A DNA stretch of 64,000 nt from DATLFA01 sp039934635 (GTDB taxonomy: Bacteria; Actinomycetota; Acidimicrobiia; Acidimicrobiales; WLNW01): NCBI GenBank assembly GCA_039934635.1, contig JBDTLT010000005.1:24412-88411 (forward strand). The letters run 5' to 3'. The notes beneath the pieces are model-generated. The model saw nothing but the letters and a program-made list of their open reading frames with translations, made no database searches and was not told the DNA's origin. Below, one piece after another: positions 24,815 to 31,522 of the stretch. The number at the start of each line of letters is the position of its first letter. The first letter of the stretch is position 1. Made by a program: the position numbers and the translations under genes.

Positions 24815-25574
24815 ATGGACATCCACCTGTACACGCAACCTGGTTGATTCAGTTGCGCGACGATCGCTTCGTTGCTATCGGCGCGAGGTGTTCGGTTCGA
24901 ACACCATGACGTCTCGGTCGACGAACAAGCTGCCGAGTTCCTACGCGCGAACGAGATCAGAGCCGTGCCGGTGATTCGGGCCGGCGATGAGATCATCATC
25001 GGGTTCGACGAAGCTCGTCTGAAGCAGGTGCTCGGTCTGGTCGAGATGGCCGACGCACACGGCAACGAATGGCTGGCGTCGAAGTACGAGGTCGTGCTGG
25101 GCGCTCTGGCACGCGCCGTGCGTCAAATCGGTCCCGCGGCGATCGACACGCAATTCGCTCAACGCAAGATGTCTGTCCGCGCACGTCTTGCGCATCGTCG
25201 CCTTCGCCGAAGGCGGCTACGCCGCGCAGGAGCGGGGCAAGTTCGATACCGACGACATGTTCGCAGTCACCGCACGAGCCGGTCGCTTCACCGATGTGGA
25301 TGACATCTGCTCGTACATCGCGAGGGTGCGCGATGACATCGCGACGTTCCTCAGGCGTGGTTCAGCAGAGAGTCACGAACGCGTGGTGAGGTCGCACTAC
25401 GGTGGAGAAGTAGCCGAAGTCGAGCTCCTGCGGATCATGTTGCGTCACAGCACACACCACCTGCGCCAGCTGCACTGGTTCATGGAGCACGTACTGCTCG
25501 TGCCCTCAACTGCTCCGGCACCGGAAGACCTCGCCGGCATCGTCACGCCCGACGAGCTGTTCGAGGTGCGGTGA
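24815..25574 (+). CDS. Glutaredoxin-DinB fusion with in-frame TGA at the catalytic Cys (candidate selenoprotein) and a downstream frameshift
   Basis: From the ATG at 24815 (AAAGGCGG upstream) the frame reads MDIHLYTQPG, TGA (24845-24847), then FSCATIASLLSARGVRFEHHD and on through RAVPVIRAGDEIIIGF. Glutaredoxins read YTxPGCxxC here, so the TGA sits exactly on the first active-site Cys, giving UxxC if read as selenocysteine, and the AVPV cis-Pro motif follows. A hairpin starts nine bases after the TGA. After about residue 120 a helical domain follows, ending in a DinB-like HSTHHLRQLHWF. It continues only after a shift into another frame near 25178-25187. Selenoprotein with an assembly error, or a decaying pseudogene, are both possible. 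No selenocysteine machinery gene is in the window. Confidence 0.6.
24857..24875 (+). promoter_or_regulatory. Hairpin just after the TGA, candidate bacterial SECIS element
   Basis: GCGACGA (24857-24863) pairs with TCGTTGC (24869-24875) over seven base pairs, one a G-U wobble, around the 5-base loop TCGCT. It begins nine bases after the TGA and its loop begins sixteen bases after it. Bacterial SECIS elements are small hairpins directly downstream of the UGA, usually with a G in the apical loop, which is present. Such short stems also arise by chance in GC-rich DNA. Confidence 0.38.
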
Positions 25575-26374
25575 AGGTCACGACATCTGGCGTCCTGCGC
25601 CGCATCGAGCTGACATCCGCGATCGATCTGCTCCCCGCGCTGTTTCAACAGTGGAACGATCTGCAATTCGATGACACGGGGCGCGTGGTCGATGCACCCG
25701 CCGGCTGCCCGATAGCGAAACTATTGCTCGTCGAAGGCGGGCATCGTCAGCCCGGCGCGCGCTACGAGGTCACGATGGAGCAGCCGATCTTCGCCACGCT
25801 CACACACGACGACTCGCGCCGCATCGTTGCGATGATTGGCGACGAGCGGCGGCGCTGGACAGCAGACGTCGAGATCGCGCGGGAACGACTGCCGACCATC
25901 GACCTGACCCTCCGCGTGGATACGGCGGCCGCAGCATCGAGCGATGCCAACCCCGGGCGCATCGACCGTCTCCTCGGTGGGAGGGGCGCAGGCCAAGTGA
26001 GGATCGACTTGCGGACGATCGAAGGCAACGGCGGCACACTCGTCGATGCACGAGGGCGCGTGAACCGTTTCCGGATTTCGGGCCGCGGCGACGTCGACAC
26101 CGACCCGGCGAGTTGGGACGTCGAGGCCGCGCTATCCGTCGCAGGACGAGGCCTGGGAACAGTGGTGATGTTGCTCGCGAGCCGACGTCTGCGCCGGTAC
26201 TTCACCGGCCGGTTTCAGCAGTTCTGGCTGACAGCTGACTCGCGAATAACTCGAGCCGAGAGTGCGCTCGGAGAGTTGGCGCAAACTGTCGCGCGAGAGG
26301 GAGGGGAGACAGCGTTTGTCCAGCGCGCGTTGTGGGACCCCGACCGCGAACCCAGGCCGCCAACTTCTGGCTAG
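25571..26374 (+). CDS. Hypothetical protein coupled to the glutaredoxin-DinB gene
   Basis: The 267-residue frame starts with GTG overlapping the previous stop (GTGA). It is cytoplasmic by appearance, with alternating charged and hydrophobic beta-strand-like stretches in the middle (RIVAMIGDERRRWTADVEIARERLPTIDLTLRVDT, QVRIDLRTIEGNGGTLVDARGRVNRFRISG) and a more helical C-terminal third (LGTVVMLLASRRLRRYFTGRFQQFWL). The beta-rich centre could be an SRPBCC- or lipid-binding-like fold, but I do not recognise the family. The tight coupling suggests it once worked with the upstream redox protein. Confidence 0.68.
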   Translation: MKVTTSGVLRRIELTSAIDLLPALFQQWNDLQFDDTGRVVDAPAGCPIAKLLLVEGGHRQPGARYEVTMEQPIFATLTHDDSRRIVAMIGDERRRWTADVEIARERLPTIDLTLRVDTAAAASSDANPGRIDRLLGGRGAGQVRIDLRTIEGNGGTLVDARGRVNRFRISGRGDVDTDPASWDVEAALSVAGRGLGTVVMLLASRRLRRYFTGRFQQFWLTADSRITRAESALGELAQTVAREGGETAFVQRALWDPDREPRPPTSG

Positions 26375-26440
26375 AGCCAACTGAGCGACCGGTCTAGGGT
26401 CTCGCGATACGAGAGCTCATCGCGAAGAAGGCAGAAGCCC

Positions 26441-27304
26441 ATGCAGATCGGTGTCGTCTACCCGCAGACCGAGCTTCGGGGAGATCCCCAAGCGGTTCGC
26501 CGCATCGGGAAAGCGGTCGAGGATCTCGGCTTCGACCATCTCCTCACCTATGACCACGTACTCGGTGCCGTGCACGCCGATCGAGCCCGTCCACTCACTG
26601 GCCCGTACACCGAGCGTGACCCGTTCCATGATCCGTTCGTGATGTTCGCGTATCTGGCCGGCATCACCGAACGACTCCAGTTCGCGACCGGCGTGCTGAT
26701 CCTGCCGCAGCGCCAGACCGCGCTCGTGGCCCGGCAGGCAACCGATGTCGACCTCTTGTCCGGCGGCCGATTGCGTCTCGGCGTGGGTGTCGGTTGGAAT
26801 CACGTCGAGTACGAGGCACTGGGTCAGAACTTCCGCACTCGTGGCGCACGCGAAGAGGAGCAGATCGAGTTGCTGCGGCGATTGTTCAGCGAATCGGTCG
26901 TCGACTTCTCGGGCCGCTTCGACCGCGTCGACCGGGCTTCACTCGTGCCGCAACCGGCGCGGTCGATCCCGATCTGGCTCGGTGGATTTGGTGAAGTGGC
27001 GTTCGAACGGGCCGCCCGGCTCGCGGATGGTTTCATCTTCGGTGGGGGTCTCGAGTACTGCATCGACGCCTGGCACCAGATGCGCGATCGACTCGGTGTT
27101 CTCGGCCGGTCGGTCGACGACTTCGGTGCGGATTACACCGCGCTCACTCGCGAGGGGCCGAGTGAGATCCCCGCGAAGGTCGACGCGTGGCGTGCGGCCG
27201 GTGGCACCCATGTCTCGGTGGTGACGATGGGCCTCGGCTTGGACTCCATCGATGGCCACATCGACTACATCGCTTCGGTCGCCCACGCGCTCGAATTGTC
27301 GTGA
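26441..27304 (+). CDS. LLM class F420-dependent oxidoreductase (TIGR03619-like)
   Basis: The 287-residue product starts MQIGVVYPQTELRGDPQAVRRIGKAVEDLGFDHLLTYDHVLGA and continues with FVMFAYLAGITERLQFATGVLILPQRQTALVARQATDVDLLSGGRLRLGVGVGWNHVEYEALG, both close to the canonical F420-dependent LLM pattern, and then IPIWLGGFGEVAFERAARLADGFIFGGG. Family members use F420 to oxidise or reduce various small molecules; the substrate is not predictable. An AGAAGG-like site precedes the ATG. It is the third LLM protein within 6 kb. Confidence 0.9.
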   Translation: MQIGVVYPQTELRGDPQAVRRIGKAVEDLGFDHLLTYDHVLGAVHADRARPLTGPYTERDPFHDPFVMFAYLAGITERLQFATGVLILPQRQTALVARQATDVDLLSGGRLRLGVGVGWNHVEYEALGQNFRTRGAREEEQIELLRRLFSESVVDFSGRFDRVDRASLVPQPARSIPIWLGGFGEVAFERAARLADGFIFGGGLEYCIDAWHQMRDRLGVLGRSVDDFGADYTALTREGPSEIPAKVDAWRAAGGTHVSVVTMGLGLDSIDGHIDYIASVAHALELS

Positions 27305-27316
27305 CCGTCGTCTGAC

Positions 27317-27634
27317 TCAGGCGGCGCGGGCGACGATCTCTTCGTCGAGGAGATGGTCGACCCAGTCGAGTGCGAGCGCCCCGCTGTCCGAGGCGATCGC
27401 CATGATGGCCTCGAGGTCGGCCCGCATGTCGTCGGCGAGCACCGCGGTGAGGTGGCTGATATCGGTCAGGCGGTCGGCGATCGACCAGCGCAGCCCGACA
27501 TCGTCGGTGGCGCAATACAGATCGAGGAACACGTCGACGCATCGACCCTGCGACAGCAGGACCTGGTCGCCGATCGCGGCGATCGCCGGTCGGGCAATGC
27601 GCTCGATCTGGGTGGAGTGAGTCATGGTTGTCAT
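27317..27634 (-). CDS. Small hypothetical helical protein
   Basis: The 105-residue frame starts MTTMTHSTQIERIARPAIAAIG after a good AAGGGG site, which decides the start at 27634. It is predicted to be almost wholly helical and acidic toward the end (LADDMRADLEAIMAIASDSGALALDWVDHLLDEEIVARAA). No family recognised. It ends 12 bases from the convergent LLM gene. The 156 bases upstream, before the MFS gene, hold only a possible terminator hairpin. Confidence 0.65.
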   Translation of the reverse strand: MTTMTHSTQIERIARPAIAAIGDQVLLSQGRCVDVFLDLYCATDDVGLRWSIADRLTDISHLTAVLADDMRADLEAIMAIASDSGALALDWVDHLLDEEIVARAA

Positions 27635-27755
27635 CGGATCCCCTTTGAGATGTCGGCAGCGGCCGTATCGACACCATGCGCCGGCGCGCTGTGTTGGCCC
27701 TGACGTCACGCTGAGACCGAACTTCAGCGCGGCCCAAAAGGGGTTGGGAGTCGTC

Positions 27756-27800
27756 TCCCGCCTGGCTTGGAGCGCAGGCCAGACGCGTCCCTAGGCGGGA
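27756..27800. terminator. Possible terminator at the end of the MFS gene
   Basis: TCCCGCCT (27756-27763) and AGGCGGGA (27793-27800) form an 8-bp stem whose right arm overlaps the MFS stop codon. The loop contains a smaller TGGC/GCCA pairing. It is weaker than the two perfect hairpins elsewhere in the window, but it is in the right place to end the minus-strand transcript. Confidence 0.3.
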
Positions 27801-29269
27801 GCGGCGCTCTTCGCCGCGTTCGCCGACTTCTTGATACGCGGGCGCATCGAGGGAGCGGCGTCGGCGTCGCGAATGATCTGCGCCGCGAATCCACCGATCA
27901 ATGCGACCAGTGCGGCGACGCGGAACACCGTGCGGAACGCACCGAGGCTGGCGGCCCCTTCGATCCGGGCGTCGGGCAGTCGCGCCGCGAGCACCGTCGC
28001 CATGAGCGCGACACCGACGGCCGCGGCGACCTGACGTTGTGCGTTGAAGATGGCGGTGGCGCGGCCCGTGTCCGCGGGGGCGATCGTGGCAAAGGCCGCG
28101 GCTTGCACGCACACCATGCAGGGACCAACAGCGAATCCAACGGCAAACACCAACAGGCGGATCAGCCAGGAACTCGTGTCGAGGGAGATGAACGAACACA
28201 TGAACATCGTTATCGCGACAGCGAAGAGGCCGTATGACATGAGCCGGCGGGGACCGACTCGCGGATACAGCCGAGACATGAACTGTGACGAGACGAGAAC
28301 GCCCAACGCTTCCGGAAAGATCGTCAGTCCGGAATGAAGCGGTGACTCTCCCCGTGCATCCTGCAAGAACTGCGGGACGATGAACAGGAAGCCGAAGAAG
28401 GCAGAGAACGTGAAGAACGAGACGATGTTCACTGCTCGGAAGAGCCGATCGCGCAACATGCGCAGTGGCAGCATGGGTCGGCTGTGACGCAACTCGACGA
28501 ACACGAGCGCAACGAGCGCGGCGATGCCGAACGCGGCGCTGGTCAACACGATCGTGGAGGTCCAGCCGCTGCGCGGGCCCTTGCCCAGCGCGTACAGCAG
28601 CAAGGCAAGCCCGCCACCCGACAGGACGAAGCCCGCCGTGTCGAACTTGCCCGCAGAAGCCTCACGATGCTCGCGCAGGAAGAACATGCCGAAGAGCACC
28701 ATGACGATGCCGATGGGGACGTTGACGAAGAACACCCAGCGCCACGTCAGATGGTCGGCGAACAGACCACCGAGGATCGGCCCCGACGCGGGCGCAACGA
28801 TCGTCGGAATGATGATGATCCGCGCGATACGCGCCCGTTCTTGGGGCGGATACGCGCGGTAGAGCATGGCCGAGCTCACCGGCGTAAGCATGCCGCCCCC
28901 GACGCCCTGCAAAACGCGTGCGGCGATCAACTGGTTGAGGCTCTGTGATGCGCCGCACATCGCGGATGCCAGCGTGAAGATCGCCATCGCCGTGAGGTAC
29001 ACCCGCTTCGTGCCGAAGCGATCGCCGAACCAACCGGATGCGGGGATCCACATGGCCAAGCTCAGCAGGTAGCCGACCACCACCCACTCGATGGACGACG
29101 ACGTGGCGTCGAGGCTTCGCCCGATCGAGGGGAGCGCGACATTGACGATCGTGATGTCGAGGGCGCTCATGAAATTGCCGGCGACGTGCATCACGATCAC
29201 GACGTGCTTGGGGTCGATGCGGGAACGCGCACCAGAGTTCCCGCCCATCGATGTCCCCATCGCCCCCAC
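27791..29269 (-). CDS. MFS drug/solute exporter, DHA2 (14-TMS, EmrB/QacA-like) family
   Basis: The 492-residue membrane protein shows motif D1-like LDITIVNVALPSIGRSL, ASGWFGDRFGTKRVY (motif A between TM2 and TM3) and LQGVGGGMLTPVSSAML with PASGPILGGLFADHLTWRWVFFVNVPIGI (motif C, typical of drug/H+ antiporters). About fourteen hydrophobic segments follow. It acts in the cytoplasmic membrane, most likely exporting toxic organics in exchange for protons. No TetR or MarR gene adjoins it. The first residues (MGAMGTSMGG) leave the exact start uncertain among several ATGs. Confidence 0.9.
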   Translation of the reverse strand: MGAMGTSMGGNSGARSRIDPKHVVIVMHVAGNFMSALDITIVNVALPSIGRSLDATSSSIEWVVVGYLLSLAMWIPASGWFGDRFGTKRVYLTAMAIFTLASAMCGASQSLNQLIAARVLQGVGGGMLTPVSSAMLYRAYPPQERARIARIIIIPTIVAPASGPILGGLFADHLTWRWVFFVNVPIGIVMVLFGMFFLREHREASAGKFDTAGFVLSGGGLALLLYALGKGPRSGWTSTIVLTSAAFGIAALVALVFVELRHSRPMLPLRMLRDRLFRAVNIVSFFTFSAFFGFLFIVPQFLQDARGESPLHSGLTIFPEALGVLVSSQFMSRLYPRVGPRRLMSYGLFAVAITMFMCSFISLDTSSWLIRLLVFAVGFAVGPCMVCVQAAAFATIAPADTGRATAIFNAQRQVAAAVGVALMATVLAARLPDARIEGAASLGAFRTVFRVAALVALIGGFAAQIIRDADAAPSMRPRIKKSANAAKSAAPA

Positions 29270-29363
29270 TCTGCCCCAATTGGAGTGGTCAGGCGAACGC
29301 CGCCGGTGTGCCAGTTGTTGCCGATTCGGCTATATCCGACTGCCGAATGCCGAGAAGGTCGCG

Positions 29364-29828
29364 TCAGCGTCGATAGACGTTGTTCGACCAGTCGCCCGCC
29401 ATCTCGTAGTTGGTGTTGAACTGCTCGAACTCGACCCAAAGGTCGCCGTTCCAGGGGTCGTAGACGTGGACCTCGACGGGTTCGCACACTTCGCCGGTGT
29501 CGCCACCTTTGATCCCGGCCACAACGATGCTGTGGTACGCGTTGCCCGGTACCTGGATCAGCATGGGGCCGTTGCTAGCGAGCCACTGTTCCCATCCGTC
29601 GGCGCCTTGACAGACCGGATAGATCTGAGTGAGGCCGTATTGAGACGCAACCTGCCCAAGCTCGAGTTCGGTCGCACCGTCGTCCCACACGCTGGTGGGA
29701 TTGCTCTGTTGCATCTCGCGGACGATTTCCATGTCGGAGCTACGACCCGTCATCATTGCGGTCGACGCGGCCCAACAGGTATTCGTCGTGGACTGCTTGA
29801 CGTAGTTCAGCGGAAAGTCGATGGCCAT
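29364..29828 (-). CDS. Papain-like cysteine protease, small single-domain
   Basis: The 154-residue product has a papain-like triad: QSTTNTCWAASTAMM with Gln12 and catalytic Cys18, AYHSIVVAGI with His99, and VYDPWNG with Asp124. The pattern matches the papain_like_cys_pep (C39/C70-like) families. No signal peptide or propeptide is visible. It may act inside the cell or leave by a non-Sec route. It lies between an MFS gene and an XRE-cupin regulator with no obvious operon partner. Substrate unknown. Confidence 0.8.
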   Translation of the reverse strand: MAIDFPLNYVKQSTTNTCWAASTAMMTGRSSDMEIVREMQQSNPTSVWDDGATELELGQVASQYGLTQIYPVCQGADGWEQWLASNGPMLIQVPGNAYHSIVVAGIKGGDTGEVCEPVEVHVYDPWNGDLWVEFEQFNTNYEMAGDWSNNVYRR

Positions 29829-29897
29829 CGCGTCCCCCTATGGTTGGTGGCGATTACCGCAAACAGTAGCGATGCCGCAACTCTGGGTCGACGGCGA

Positions 29898-30494
29898 TCA
29901 CGCCTTGACGTGCTTACCCGGTGTTGCGGAGCGAACGTGAATGCGTTCGCCGGGCCGGCCGAGGATGCTGAGGATTTCGACCGGTTTGTTGCCGGCCGGT
30001 CCGAACCAGTGCGGTTGCGCGGTGTCGAATTCGGCGACTTCGCCGGGCCTGAGTGTGATATCGCTGTCGGCGAGGATCAGCCGTAGGTCGCCGGCGAGAA
30101 CATAGAGCCATTCGTCGCCCTCGTGAGTGCGAAGTTTGGGTGGGCCTTTTTCGGGCAGGATGATCACTTTCCACGCATGCATTCCGCGTGGGTGTCGCGT
30201 GAGCGGCACGACGATGCGTCCGTTGCGTGCTTGCGGCGTGAGCCGGATGCGGGAGTTGCCGTACTCGGGGGCCCCGACGAGGTCGTCGAGGGGCACGCGA
30301 TGCGCGTGCGCGATCGGTAACAGCAACTCGAGGCTGGGCTTGCGTTCCCCGTGTTCGAGACGTGACAAGGTGCTTTTGGAGATGCCGGTCTCGGCGGCCA
30401 ACTCGGCCAGGGTCACGCCCCGCTGGGTGCGCACCCGTTTGAGGCGGGGACCCACCTCGGCCAGTACGGCGTCGATCTCCGCGGAGGTCTTCAT
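29898..30494 (-). CDS. XRE-family regulator with C-terminal cupin domain
   Basis: Residues 15-72 are an XRE helix-turn-helix (GPRLKRVRTQRGVTLAELAAETGISKSTLSRLEHGERKPSLELLLPIA). Residues about 95-190 form a cupin (THEGDEWLYVLAGDLRLILADSDITLRPGEVAEFDTAQPHWFGP). The 198-residue length is usual for this class, in which the cupin senses a small molecule. It diverges from the flavoprotein gene at 30584 across about 90 bases. This regulator/flavoprotein pairing recurs in actinobacteria, so regulation of that gene is likely. Confidence 0.9.
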   Translation of the reverse strand: MKTSAEIDAVLAEVGPRLKRVRTQRGVTLAELAAETGISKSTLSRLEHGERKPSLELLLPIAHAHRVPLDDLVGAPEYGNSRIRLTPQARNGRIVVPLTRHPRGMHAWKVIILPEKGPPKLRTHEGDEWLYVLAGDLRLILADSDITLRPGEVAEFDTAQPHWFGPAGNKPVEILSILGRPGERIHVRSATPGKHVKA

Positions 30495-30583
30495 TCGCGT
30501 CAGTCAAGTACGCGTTCCCGGAAACAGCAACAAATCTTGCGGAACGCGAGCCGATGAACCACGCTGCAGTGGAGGTGATCGCT

Positions 30584-31522
30584 ATGGAAGCGCAGTCCTA
30601 TGACGTAGTGGTGGTTGGGGGCGGAGCGGCCGGCCTGAGCGCCGCGCTCGTGTTGGGCCGAGCGCGGCGCCGTGTCGCGGTGATCGATGCCGGAGCACCC
30701 CGCAACGCGCCTGCGGCACACATGCAGGGGTTCCTGTCGCGCGACGGGATGTCGCCGACGGACTTCCTCGCCGTGGGCCGGGCCGAGGTGGTCGGGTACG
30801 GCGTCGAGTTGATCGCCGATCAAGTGCGCGCAATCGCGCCCGGATTCGTCGTTCGACTCGCCGGTGGCCGCGAGTTGACGGCGCGACGCATCTTGGTCGC
30901 AACCGGTGTCAGCGACGAGTTGCCGGACATCCCCGGCGTCCGCGAACGATGGGGCCGCGATCTCTTGCACTGCCCGTATTGCCACGGGTGGGAAGTGCGC
31001 GATCAGCCCGTAGGTGTGTTGGGCACACTGCCCGGGTCGGTGCTGCATGCACAACTCGTTCGGCAGTGGTCCGACGACGTGGTCTTCTTCGTCCACACGT
31101 ACAACCTCGACGCCGCCGAACGTACGCAATTGGAAGCACGCGGCATTCGAGTCGTCGAGGGCAACGTAGCGCGGTTGGTGATCGACGATGACCGATTGAC
31201 CGGTGTCGAGTTGACCGACGGCCAAGTGATTGCACGGACCGCGGTGTTCGTCCGGCCGGGCAACGTCCCTCACGCCGATGGATTGCTGCCCGCTCTGGGC
31301 TGCGATCACAACGAAGCCGGCTTCGTCACCGTCGATGCCACGGGCAAGACAAGCGCGTTCGGTGTCTGGGCTGCCGGCAACGTGGTCGATCCGCGGGCAC
31401 AGGTGATCACCTCGGCCGGCGCCGGCTCTGCGGCGGCAATCGCCATCAACGCGGACTTGGTCCAAGACGATGTCGAACGCGCGGTGAACGACCTCGACAG
31501 GTTGGCGGTCAGTGGACGTTGA
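30584..31522 (+). CDS. Thioredoxin reductase-like NAD(P)/FAD oxidoreductase
   Basis: The 312-residue flavoprotein has an FAD loop GGGAAG (residues 12-17), a CPYC pair at 130-133 followed by HGWEVRDQPVGVLGTLPGS, and a closing WAAGNVVDPRAQVITSAGAGSAAAIAIN. The CPYCHGWE motif in place of CATC, and a disrupted second nucleotide loop, separate it from true TrxB. It is more likely a TrxR-like oxidoreductase of unknown partner. GGAGGTG before the ATG at 30584 decides the start over an ATG at 30554. It diverges from the XRE-cupin gene. Its end overlaps the LAL gene by 14 bases. Confidence 0.88.
   Translation: MEAQSYDVVVVGGGAAGLSAALVLGRARRRVAVIDAGAPRNAPAAHMQGFLSRDGMSPTDFLAVGRAEVVGYGVELIADQVRAIAPGFVVRLAGGRELTARRILVATGVSDELPDIPGVRERWGRDLLHCPYCHGWEVRDQPVGVLGTLPGSVLHAQLVRQWSDDVVFFVHTYNLDAAERTQLEARGIRVVEGNVARLVIDDDRLTGVELTDGQVIARTAVFVRPGNVPHADGLLPALGCDHNEAGFVTVDATGKTSAFGVWAAGNVVDPRAQVITSAGAGSAAAIAINADLVQDDVERAVNDLDRLAVSGR

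Noticed and set aside
24845..24847. TGA read as Trp (alternative genetic code)
   Set aside because: Many neighbouring genes end in TGA, often in coupled ATGA overlaps, so TGA is a working stop here and a Trp at the glutaredoxin Cys position would make no sense.
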